From Liolophura sinensis (lineage: Eukaryota > Mollusca > Polyplacophora > Chitonida > Chitonidae): a DNA stretch of 64,000 nt. The notes below the pieces were generated by a model. The model was not told the DNA's origin, did not search any database, and saw nothing but the letters and a program-made list of their open reading frames with translations. Shown piece after piece: positions 1 through 12,800 of this stretch (positions are counted from its first letter, which is position 1; every line of letters starts with the position of its first letter). The stretch is from NCBI RefSeq assembly GCF_032854445.1, contig NC_088305.1, forward strand, positions 28,298,628-28,362,627, given 5' to 3'. Position numbers and translations under genes: made by a program.

Positions 1-207
1 CACAGCAACTGCTTCGGTTAGAGGCTCTTAGGACATTGTGCTGTGCTGGTGTGCTAAAAATAGAGGCCCCACCTCTTTCATATGGTGAATGTTTGAGGGC
101 AACTCTATCGGTTGTGGGGGTGGCATCCCTCAACCTTTTCTATGTCTCTTTTGACTGAAATATTCGTAATTCTTAAGAGCTACATGTACGTTTATACATA
201 TACTTAC

Positions 208-888
208 TCAAAACAGTTGTACTCCAAGAAGGTGGCAAAACATCTGTCTCTGTTGTGGTTGGTGTGGGAGATGTGGTTGTTGGCACAGGTGTTGGTCCCT
301 CAGTTTGTCCACGTGTTGTAGGAGCTGTGGTGGTTGCCACAGGCGTTGTGAAAGGTGGCCCTGTCCTCTCTCCTGGTGTTGGTCCAGGTGTTGTAAGACC
401 AGTTGTGGGGGTTGAAGTGGTTGGCACAGGTGTTGGTCCCTCAGTCTGTACAGCTGTTTGTACACGTGTTGTAGGAGCTGTGGTGGTTGTAGGAGCTGTG
501 GTGGTTGCCACAGGTGTTGTGAAAGGTGGCCCGGTCCTCTCTCCTGGTGTTGGTCCAGGTGTTGTAGGACCAGTTACGGGGGTTGAAGTGGTTGGCATAG
601 GTGTTGGTCCCTCAGTCTGCACAGGCGTTGGTCCCTGAGTCTGTTCAGCTGTTGGTTCCTCATTCTGTTCAGCTGTTGTAGGAGCAGCAGTAGTGGGCAC
701 AGATGTTGGTCCAGCAGTCTGTACAGATGTTGGTCCCTCTGTCGGCACAGGTGTTGGTCCCTCTGTCGGCACAGGTTTTGGTCCCTCAGTCTGCACAGAA
801 GTTTGTCCACGTGTTGTAGGAGCTGTTGTGGTTGGTACAGGTGTTGGTCCCTCAGTCTGGACGGGTGTTTGGCCAGGTGTTGTGGGAG
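208..888 (-). CDS. PTS exon (Thr/Pro-rich mucin linker), most 3' exon seen
   Basis: 227 codons of imperfect repeats around PTPVQTEGPT and TTAPTT, ending APSWSTTVL. The donor is GTAAGTATA and the acceptor is a pyrimidine-rich CCCCCACAG. An upstream ATAG acceptor at 907-908 would also keep phase 1 and add 18 bp. The dense Thr/Ser/Pro content predicts O-glycosylation. This exon is the paralogue of the one at 7,209-7,670, with extra repeat units. The next exon toward the 3' end of the gene is off the window. Confidence 0.8.
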
Positions 889-3800
889 CTGTGGGGGTGA
901 CAAAGACTATCCAGTCAAAATGGTTAAGCATGACAAAATGGACAAAGACTCAAACAAATCTGATTATTTATTAAGATCTTCATAAAAAACTTTGAACAAA
1001 AGCTTATTACATTTGGACAGGTACTTTAGGAGCTGTCCTGCAGACAAGCAGTAGCCAATCAAAATGCTATAACATGGTCAAACAGATGGACGAACAGATT
1101 CCAAAACTTAATCACAGCTTAAGTTTTTCATTAGAAAAGTTAAAACGAGCATTGATTAAACTCTCACCTTTTCGCTCATAACAGCAGAACACTTCCAGCT
1201 CCACTTCATAATTCTCTACTGGAGTCTGACCAGCTTCTTCCTGTTTGGGTTCCAAAAGTGTGATACGGATGTCTGAAGCAGTGAAGTCTTTGGGCAGTTG
1301 GATTTCACCATTTTCTGGGACCTCAAAAGATTGTCTTCCAGCTGGGTTGACGAAGTCTTCAGTTGGGTCATCTCTCTTCTCAATGGCTACACGGCCAACA
1401 TTTCCTGTGACTATCACTCTGCCAACAACAACGGGGTCTTCACCATTGGGAGTCAGATCCAGTTGGACATATGGGGGATTAGCTGTGTCCACGGGGATTA
1501 TCGCTGACTTTCCTTCAGGACGGATATCTTCAGGAGAGCTTGAGGGGTCAAGCTGAGACACCTGGATAGAATCATCTGGCAAAAGTTGTGGGTCCTTCAT
1601 TCCATCCTCCATGGTACAGTACTCAGGAGTTGTCTCCCCAGTGACAACTAAACATATTCAAAGTTAAACAAATAAAACTCAGCCCTGAATTACATCACAG
1701 TTATAGTGGTAAAATTAGACAAAGTCCAAATCAAAAGATAAAGCACCCTTTCAGCACAGTTTATGCTGATATCAGCACACAATCACATCATGTGCGAACG
1801 TACCTCTCACATATTTATTTATTTATTTCATTGGTGTTTTACACAGTACTCAAGAATATTTAAAGGTAGACAAAACAATAAGATGCATATTTTTCATGTA
1901 ATAAGACACTGAACTACAGTTTTAATACAAGCCTGGAAATACTTCTTTAGTTCTTGCTGAAATAATGCCAAATCTTCCACCTATTCAAATTATCATTCAT
2001 TTATTTATTTATTTGATTGGTGTTTTACGAAGAACTCAAAAATATATAGTTATATAATAGCGACCAGCATTATGGTGGGAGGAAACCAAGCAGAGCCCAG
2101 GGAAAACCCACCACCATCTGCAACTTGTTGACAGACCTTTCCACGTACGACTGGTGGGCATTGAAATGATTAAAAAGTTACAATGCTATTTATATCGTGG
2201 TTTTGTCGCGTACCTAACAGTCGCCCCTGTCGATATACTACTTGGTGCAGGACATTGTCTTTGCCGTAATACTTATTTTCAGATTCATGTTACCTGTTAG
2301 ATCATACTTGTGCCACTTTCTCTAAAGGGCAGTCTTACACAAAAATGTCAGGCCCATGTACCTGTTTGTAGGCTTGGAACAAATGAATAGGAAAAAAAAA
2401 CTTGGTTTTTCACCACAGATTGTCAGGACAGTGTTGATCTTGTTACATTACCTGGAGGTGCAGAGGTGAGTGGCCCTTGGGTAGTTTCTACAACTGGAGG
2501 TGCACTGGTTACTGGTGCTTTGGTTGTTTCTACAACTGGAGGTGCACTGGTTACTGGTGCTTTGGTTGTTTCTACAGCTGGAGGTGCACTGGTTGTTTCT
2601 ACAACAGGAGGTGCGGATGTTACAATGGAATACAGCAAGAAAATTGAGAGTTGTTTTTGTACCGTTATATGTTATTACACAACAGTAGGTTGCTGGCAGA
2701 CCTTAACACATACAGCCAGAGAGGAAGCTAGCATGAGCTGGACATGAACTCAAAGCCACCACATTGGTGGGAGGCTCCTGGGTCATTGTGCAACGCTGGT
2801 GTGCTAGTCCCCTCTGTCACTAGGGCCTCACTTTATAAACAAACATGGTATAATATTTGGATACTGATAATATTTATGGCCATAGAACATTATTTACATA
2901 TTTCTGGCATTATTGAAAACTAATGACTGTTTTCCTTTACATGAATTAATCCTAATTTCTTATTTTATACATTTCTCAGTGCTTCAGTGCTTTGTGTTAA
3001 CACTGTTTTGTTCTTGCAATTATCAACATGAAATATCCATGAATAGGGATTAAGACATACACGTAATAAGGAGGGGAGCGAAAGTCACAAATCAGATCTA
3101 ATTATTATATATGTGTATGTAATGAATAGGGGATTTACAGTATAGGTCACACAAGAATTTCAACTCGGATCTCTACGCCCAAAGCCTGACACTCTAACAA
3201 ATGACCCAATCCAAAATTCCCACTGGCACTGCTGCTAGTGTGGACAATGGAAAGTTGCTATGTTGCATGTATTTTACTGTATGATTCTTTGAGGATGTAT
3301 GTTTACATATTGTGCTAAGCATATTGTGCACATGCTTAACATTTCACTAGAATTTTTCCAAAATCAACACAAAATAAAAGAGAAACAATAGTCATAGCGT
3401 GAATGGCATAGTTCCTGAGTAGAACAACAAAAAAATTTTCAAAGCCAAAAGCTTTAAAAATTTGAACAGGTATTGTACAACTGTATATATTTACATATCC
3501 TACTTTGGTTTTGCTCTGAACTCATATCATCAATACCTCTGGAGGATTAAACTCTTACCTGTAGGCTTATAACAGCAGAACACTTCCAGCTCCACTTCAT
3601 AATTCTCTACTGGAGTCTGACCAGCTTCTTCCTGTTTTGGTTCCAAAAGAGTGATGCGGATGTCTGAAGCAGTGAAGTCCTTGGGCAGTTGGATTTCACC
3701 ATTTTCTGGGACCTCAAAAGATTGTCTTCCAGCTGGGGTTGACAAACTCTTCAGTTGGGTCATCTCTCTTCTCAATGGCTACAACGGCAACATTTCTGTC

Positions 3801-6800
3801 ACAACCACTCTGCCAACAACAACGGGGTCTTCACCATTGGGAGTCAGATCAGTTGGACATATGGGGATTAGCTGTGTCCACAGGGATTATGGCTGACTTT
3901 CCTTCAGGACGGATATCTTGAGGAGAGCTTGAGGGGTCAAGCTGAGACACCTGGATAGAATCATCTGGCAAAAGTTGTGGGTCCTTCATTCCATCCTCCA
4001 TGGTACAGTACTCAGGAGTTGTCTCCCCTGATGGTGGTTGTGTGGTCTCCCCAGTGACAACTAAACATATACCACGTTAGATAAATAAAACTCAGCTTTG
4101 AATTACATCACAGTTACAGTGGTAAAATTAGACAAAGTCCAAATTAAAACATAAAGCACCCTTTCAGCACACAATCACATTATGTACGAATTTACCTCTC
4201 ACATATTTATTTATTTATTTGATTGGTGTTTTACACAGTACTCAAGAATATTTAAAGGTAGACAAAGCAATAAGATGCATATTCTTCATGTAATAAGGCA
4301 CAGAGCCACAGTTTTAATACAAGCCTGGAAATACTTCTTTGGTTCTTGCTGAAATAATGCCAAATCTTCCACCTATTCACATTATCAATCATTTATTTAT
4401 TTATTTCATTGGTTGTCTACGCCGAACTCAAAAGTATATAATTATATAATAGCGACCAACATTATGGTGGGAGAAAAGCAAGCAGAGCCCAGGGAAAAAC
4501 CACCACCATCTGCAGCTTGTTGACAGACCTTTCCACGTACGACTGGAGAGCTTTCAAATGATTAAAAAGTTACAATGCTATTTATATCGTGGTTTTGTCG
4601 CGTACCTAACAGTCGCCCCTGTCGATATACTACTTGGTGCAGGACATTGTCTTTGCCGTAATACTTATTTTCAGATTCATGTTACCTGTTAGATCATACT
4701 TGTGCCACTTTCTCTAAAGGGCAGTCTACACAAAAATGTCAGGCCCATGTACCTGTTTGTAGGCTTGAATAAATGAATAGGAAAAAAAATTGGTTCTTCA
4801 CCACAGGTTGTCAGGGACAGTGCTGATCTTGTTACATTACCTGGAGGTGCAGAGGTGAGTGGCCCTTGGGTAGTTTCTACAACTGGAGGTGCACTGGTTA
4901 CTGGTGCTTTGGTTGTTTCTACAACTGGAGGTGCACTGGTTACTGGTGCTTTGGTTGTTTCTACAACTGGAGTGCACTGGTTACTGGTGCTTTGGTTGTT
5001 TCTACAACTGGAGGTGCACTGGTTGTTTCTACAACAGGAGGTGCGGATGTTACAATGGAATACAGCAAGAAAGCGGAGAATTGTTTCTGTGCTGTTATAT
5101 ATTATTACACAACTGCAGGTTGCTGCCAGACCTTCCCAAGTACAGCCAGAGAGGAAGCCAGCATGAGCTGGACATGAACTCAAAGCCACCACATTGGTGG
5201 GAGGCTCCTGGGTCATTGTGCAACGCTGGTGTGCTAGCCCCCTCCGTCACTAGGGCCTCACTTTATAAACAAACATGGTACAATATCTGGATACTGATAA
5301 TATTTATGGCCATAGAACATTATTTACATATTTCTGGCATTATTGAAAACTAATGACTGTTTCCCTTTACATGAATTAATCCTAATTTCTTATTTTATAC
5401 ATTTCTCAGTGCTTCAGTGCTTTTTTTTCACACTGTTTTGGTCTTGCAATTATCAACATGAAATATCCATGAATAGGGATTAAGACATACACGTAATAAG
5501 GAGGGGAGCGAAAGTCACAAATCAGATCTAATTATTATATATGTGTATGTAATGAACAGGGGATTTACAGTATAGGTCACACAAGGATTTCAAACTCGGA
5601 TCTCTACGCCCAAAGTCTGAAACTCTAACAAATGACCCAATCCGAAATTTCCACTGGCACTGCCGCTAGTGTGGACAATGGAAAGCTGCTTTGTTGCATG
5701 TATTTTACTGTATGATTCTTTGAGGATGTATGTTTGCATATTGTGCTTATTATATTGTGCACATGCTTAACATTTCACTAGAATTTTTCCAAAATCAACA
5801 CAAAATAAAAGAGAAACAATAGTCATAGCGTGAATGGCATAGTTCCTGAGTAGAACAACAAAAAAATTTTCAAAGCCAAAAGCTTTAAAAATTTGAACAG
5901 GTATTGTACAAATGTATACATTTACATATCCTACTTTGGTTTTGCTCTAAACTCATATCATCAATACCTCTGGAGGATTAAACTCTTACCTGTAGGCTTA
6001 TAACAGCAGAACACTTCCAGGTCCACTTCATAATTCTCTACTGGGGTCTGACCAGCTTCTTCCTGTTTGGGTTCCAAAAGTGTGATACGGATGTCTGAAG
6101 CAGTGAAGTCCTTGGGCAGTTGGATTTCACCATTTTCTGGGACCTCAAAAGATTGTCTTCCAGCTGGGTTGACGAAGTCTTCAGTTGGGTCATCTCTCTT
6201 CTCAATGGCTACACGGCCAACATTTCCTGTGACTATCACTCTGCCAACAACAACGGGGTCTTCACCATTGGGAGTCAGATCCAGTTGGACATATGGGGGA
6301 TTAGCTGTGTCCACAGGGATTATGGCTGACTTTCCTCCAGGACGGATATCTTCAGGAAAGCTTGAGGGGTCAAGCTGAGACACCTGGATAGAATCATCTG
6401 GCAAAAGTTGTGGGTCCTTCATTCCATCCTCCATGGTACAGTACTCAGGAGTTGTCTCCCCAGTGACAACTAAACATATTCAAAGTTAAACAAATAAAAC
6501 TCAGCCCTGAATTACATCACAGTTACAGTGGTAAAATTAGACAAAGTCCAAATTAAAACATAAAGCACCCTTTCAACACAGTTTATGCTTATATCAGCAC
6601 ACAATCTCATCATGTACGAACTTACCTCTCACATATTTATTTATTTGATTGGTGTTTTACACAGTACTCAAGAACATTTAAAGGTAGACAAAGCAATAAG
6701 ATGCACATTCTTCATGTAACAAGACACTGAGCCATAGTTTTAATACAAGCCTGGAAATATTTCTTTAGTTCTTGCTGAAATAATGCCAAATCTTCCACCT

Positions 6801-9800
6801 ATTCATATTATCATTCATATATTTTTATTTGATTGGTGCTTTATGCAGTACTCAAGAATATTTGCCTTCTGCGACAGCAGCCAGCAATATGGTGGGAGGA
6901 AACTGACAAGAGCCGAGGGAAACACACAGCCATCAGCAGGTTGTTGGTAGACCTCCCCATGTAGGACCAGTGAAGAAGCCAGCATGAGCTGGCCTTCAAC
7001 TCACAGCAACTGCTTCGGTTAGAGGCTCTTAGGACATTGTGCTGTGCTGGTGTGCTAAAAATAGAGGCCCCACCTCTTTCATACGGTGAATGTTTGAGGG
7101 CAACTCTATCGGTTGTGCGGGTAGCATCCCTCAACCTTTTCTATGTCTCTTTTGACTAAAATATTCGTAATTCTTAAGAGCTACATGTACGTTTATACAT
7201 ATACTTACTCAAACCAGTTGTACTCCAAGAAGGTGCCAAAACACCTGTCTCTGTTGTGGTTGGTGTGGGAGATGTGGTTGTTGGCACAGGTGTTGGTCCC
7301 TCAGTTTGTCCACGTGTTGTAGGAGCTGTGGTGGTTGCCACAGGTGTTGTGAAAGGTGGCCCGGTCCTCTCTCCTGGTGTTGGTCCAGGTGTTGTAGGAC
7401 CAGTTGTGGGGGTTGAAGTGGTTGGCATAGGTGTTGGTCCCTCAGTCTGCACAGGCGTTGGTCCCTCAGTCTGTTCAGCTGTTGTAGGAGCAGCAGTGGT
7501 TGGCACAGATGTTGGTCCAGCAGTCTGTACAGATGTTGGTCCCTCTGTCGGCACAAGTGTTGGTCCCTCAGTCTGCACAGAAGTTTGTCCATGTGTTGTA
7601 GGAGCTGTTGTGGTTGGTACAGGTGTTGGTCCAGCAGTCTGGACCGGTGTTTGGCCAGGTGTTGTGGGAGCTGTGGGGGTGACAAAGACTATCCAGTCAA
7701 AATGGTTAAGCATGACAAAATGGACAAAGACTCAAACAAATCTTATTATTTATTAAGATCTTCATAAAAAACTTTGAACAAAAGCTTATTACATTTGGAC
7801 AGGTACTTTAGGAGCTGTCCTGCAGACAAGCAGTAGCCAATCAAAATGCTATAACATGGTCAAACAGATGGACAAACAGATTCCAAAACTTAATCACAGC
7901 TTAAGTTTTTCATTAGAAAAGTTAAAACGAGCAATGATTAAACTCTTACCTCTTCGCTCATAACAGCAGAACACTTCCAGCTCCACTTCATAATTCTCTA
8001 CTGGGGTCTGAACAGCTTCTTCCTGTTTGGGTTCCAAAAGAGTGATACGGATGTCTGAAGCAGTGAAGTCTTTGGGCAGTTGGATTTCACCATTTTCTGG
8101 GACATCAAAAGATTGTCTTCCAGATGGGTTGACGAACTCTTCAGTTGGGTCATCTCTCTTCTCAATGGCTACACGGCCAACATTTCCTGTGACTATCACT
8201 CTGCCAACAACAACGGGGTCTTCACCATTGGGAGTCAGATCCAGTTGGACAAATGGGGGATTAGCTGTGTCCACGGGGATTATGGCTGACTTTCCTTCAG
8301 GACGGATATCTTGAGGAGAGCTTGAGGGGTCAAGCTGAGACACCTGGATAGAATCATCTGGCAAAAGTTGTGGGTCCTTCATGCCATCCTCCATGGTACA
8401 GTACTCAGGAGTTGTCTCCCCTGATGGTGGTTGTGTGGTCTCCTCAGTGACAACTAAACATATACAAAGTTAGATAAATAAAACTCAGCCCTGAATTACA
8501 TCAAAGTTACAGTGGTAAAATTAGACAAAGTCCAAATTAAAACATAAAGCACCCTTTCAGCACAGTTTATGCTTATATCAGCACACAATCTCATCATGTA
8601 CGAACTTACCTCTCACATATTTATTTATTTATTTGATTGGTGTTTTACACAGTACTCAAGAACATTTAAAGATAGACAAAGCAATAAGATGCATATTCTT
8701 CATGTAATAAGACACAGAGCCACAGTTTTAATACAAGCCTGGAAATATTTCTTTAGTTCTTGCTGAAATAATGCCAAATCTTCCACCTATTCACATTATC
8801 ATTCATTTATTTATTTATTTCATTGGTTGTCTACGCTGAACTCAAAAATATATAATTATATAATAGCGACCAGCATTATGGTTGGAGGAAAGCAAGCAGA
8901 GCCTAGGGAAAAATCACCACCATCTGCAGTTTGTTGACAGACCTTTCCACGTATGACTGGAGAGCTTTCAAATGATTAAAAAGTTACAATGCTATTTATA
9001 TTGTGGTTTCGTCGCGTACCTAACAGTCGCCCCTGTCGATATACTACTTGGTGCAAGACATTGTCTTTGCCGTGATACTTATTTTCAGATTCATGTTACC
9101 TGTTAGATCATACTTGTGCCACTTTCTCCAAAGGGCAGTCTTACACAAAAATGTCAGGCCCATGTACCTGTCTGTAGGCTTGGAATAAATGAATAGGAAA
9201 AAAAATTGGTTCTTCACCACAGGTTGTCAGGACAGTGTTGATCTTGTTACATTACCTGGAGGTGCAGAGGTGAGTGGCCCTTGGGTAGTTTCTACAACTG
9301 GAGGTGCACTGGTTACTGGTGCTTTGGTTGTTTCTACAACTGGAGGTGCACTGGTTGTTTCTACAACAGGAGGTGCGGATGTTACAATGGAATACAGCAA
9401 GAAAATTGAGAATTGTTCCTGTACCGTTATATGTTATTACACAACAGCAGGTTGCTGGCAGACCTTCCCAAGTACAGTCAGAGATTTTTTTTTTTTTTTT
9501 TTTTGATTGGTGTTTTACGCCGTACTCAAGAATATTTCACTTATACGACGGCGGCCAGCATTATGGTGGGCGGAAACCGGGCAGAGCCCGGGGGAAACCC
9601 ACGACCATCCGCAGGTTGCTGTCAGACCTTCTCACGTACGGCCGGAGAGGAAGCCAGCATGAGCTGAATTTGAACTCACATCGACCGCATTGGTGAGAGA
9701 CTCCTGGGTCATTACGCTGCGCTAGCGCTTTAACCGACTGAGCCACGGAGGCCCCTACAGCCAGAGAGGAAGCTAGCATGAGCTGGACATGAACTCAAAG

Positions 9801-12800
9801 CCACCACATTGGTGGGAGGCTCCTGGGTCATTGTGCAACGCTGGTGTGCTAGCCCCCTCTGTCACTAGGGCCTCACTTTATAAACAAACATGGTACAATA
9901 TCTGGATACTGATAATATTTATGGCCATAGAACATTCCTTACATATTTCTGGCATTATTGAAAACTAATGACTGTTTCCCTTTACATGAATTAATCCTAA
10001 TTTCTTATTTTATACATTTCTCAGTGCTTCAGTGCTTTGTGTTAACACTGTTTTGTTCTTGCAATTCTCAACATGAAATATCCATGAAGATTAAGGCATA
10101 CATGTAATAAGGAGGGGAGCGAAAGTCACAAATCAGATCTAATTATTATATATGTGTATGTAATACATAGGGGATTTACAGTATAGGTCACACAAGGATT
10201 TCAACTCGGATAAAAGTCTGACACTCTAACAAATGACCCAATCCGAAATTCCTACTGGCACTGCTGCTAGTGTGGACAATGGAAAGCTGCTATGTTGCAT
10301 GTATTTTACTGTATGATTTTTTGATGATGTATGTTTGCATATTGTGCTTAGTATATTGTGCACATGCTTAACATTTCACTAGAATTTTTCCAAAATCAAC
10401 ACAAAATAAAACAGAATCAATGGCCATAACATGAATGGCAAAGTTCCTGAGTAGAACAACCAAAAAAATATCTTTCAAAGGCAAAAATTTGAACAGGTAT
10501 TGTACAACTGTATACATTTACATATCCTACTTTGGTTTTGCTCTTAATTCATATCATCAATACCTCTGGAGGATTAAACTCTTACCTGTAGGCTTATAAC
10601 AGCAGAACACTTCCAGCTCCACTTCATAATTCTCTACTGGAGTCTGACCAGCTTCTTCCTGTTTGGGTTCCAAAAGTCTGATACGGATGTCTGAAGCAGT
10701 GAAGTCTTTGGGCAGTTGGATTTCACCATTTTCTGGGACTTCATAAGAATCTATTCCAGGTGGGTTGACGAATTCTTCAGTTGGGTCATCTCTCTTCTCA
10801 ATGGCTACACGGCCAACATTTCCTGTCACAACCACTCTGCCAACAACAACGGGGTCTTCACCATTGGGAGTCAGATCCAGTTGGATGTAAGGAGGATTAG
10901 CTGTGTCCACAGGGATTATGGCTGACTTTCCTTCAGGACGGATGTCTTCTGGAGAGCTTGAAGGGTCAATCACAGAAACAGTGATTGCCCTGTCTGGTAG
11001 AAGCTGTGGATCGCTCATTCCATCTTGTTCTCTGCAGGGTTCTGGTGTGGGTTCAGCAGAAGGCAGAGGTGAAGTTCCTGGGGTAGTTACCACTAGAAAA
11101 TGAAAGAAAATTTTATTACTTATTTATTAATATAATTTGTGTTTACTCCTTTACTAAAAAATGTTTCATTAATTTTCAGGATGTCAGTCAGGTTTATACA
11201 TTGAGGAAAATGGAGCGGCCACACTAATCCAGCAGCCTAACAAACCTCTGAATATAAGAGCTGTATACAATTTGGTAACCAGAATGATAAAAAAAAAAAG
11301 CAGCACATAAAACATATCTCCATGCACTGGAAGTGAATGCAGGCGTTCAATGAGTTTTCCAACATCACTGAAAATTGTTGACTGCTTCTCTTTGCATGAC
11401 CCAATCAAAATTACTTGCTTTATACTTTCTTGGCACTTGGTACTTTATACTTTCTTGGTGATTTGTGTTAAACATTGTTTTGGATTACTGATGTGGGATG
11501 TTCATTAATATTGACCATTGGATACAAACATCTGGTATGATGCCTAAAATAAGTTTTGGCCTAATTTTGGTAGCTATAAGCAATTATCTTTCACGAAATG
11601 AATGAACAAAAAGGCCGAATTCTTAACACCTGAGTGCAAATAGAGATTGTAAATGTACAAGACACAATCATAAGCTGTGCTATACAATCACCGACTGGCA
11701 AACCATTATTAGATATGATACGTATTAAACTAAAATTGAAACTGTGACATGCTTCAAAACCAGTTGTTGCAAAAACAGGTCTTCAAAATTTCTGTCACAT
11801 AGACCCAATAAATTCATGAAAAAAAAATCTGACAGGTTTTGAGAATTTTTTCTTCTTCAAAATTTCATTGTAAATCTGAAAAAAAGAAATACCTAAAAAC
11901 ATAACAAGGGCAACAGAGTAGGTGGTTAGGAAAACTCTGCAGGCTTTAAAGTGGATTGTATGTGAAATGTTTGCATATATGTCATAAATGAAACTATAAA
12001 GGAAAGTTCATTTATTCAAGCAAAAGTCTAGGGAAAATTTAAAATACCTTTCGACATGTAAATTCTGGATCCTTTACTGAATCAATACACAAACATTAAG
12101 AGCCTGAAAACATTCTCCAGTTTTCCTTTACTTTTTATTCAGGCAACTATTAACCCGAAATGAATGCACATTTGGAAGTTCTCCTGCATGGTCAGAAACT
12201 TACCTGGTGAAGTTGTTGGCGCAGAGGTAGTGACAGCAGACTTGGTGGTGGTTGGCATGGCAACAGTCGGTGTTTCCTCGCTCACAGTTACTGGCGGTGC
12301 TTATAAAGACACAAGCAAAATAACAACATGATTCTAGAAAGGCCACCCTAAAATACTGGTAGAGCAATCTACACTAGACCGTTAATCCCACCCGACCACA
12401 ATGACTGTATGCTCCACTACCATACCATAGGCAAGCCATTGGTAAGCCACAGGGAAGCCATTGCTAAGCCACTGGCAACCATTTGGTAAGCCACAGAAAT
12501 GCCATTGCTAAGCCACCGGTCATTGGTAAGCCACTGACAAATGCATTGGTAAGCCAGAGGCAAGGCATTGGTAAGCCACAGGCAAGCCATTGGTAAGCCA
12601 CAGGGAAGCTTTTGCTAAGACACTGGCAAGCCATTTGTAAGCCTACTGGTCCCTGACACCAACTCTTGCCAGTTTGGCTATAATGTTGGTTTGGCCTCAG
12701 CCTATCTGTGCCTGACACCAACTCTTGCCAGTTTGGCTATAATGTTGGTTTGGCCTCAGTCTATCTGTGCCTGACACCAACTCTTGCCAGTTTGGCTATA

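Noticed and set aside
889-931. Extension of the PTS exon to an ATG at 931
   Set aside because: The frame is open but passes acceptor sequences; the paralogous structure and pyrimidine tract favour CCCCCACAG as the exon start, so the ATG is intronic.
12464-12721. 85-codon minus-strand frame (LPMPCLWLTNA type)
   Set aside because: Made by the 18-bp GCCATTGGTAAGCCAC repeat; no splice partners.
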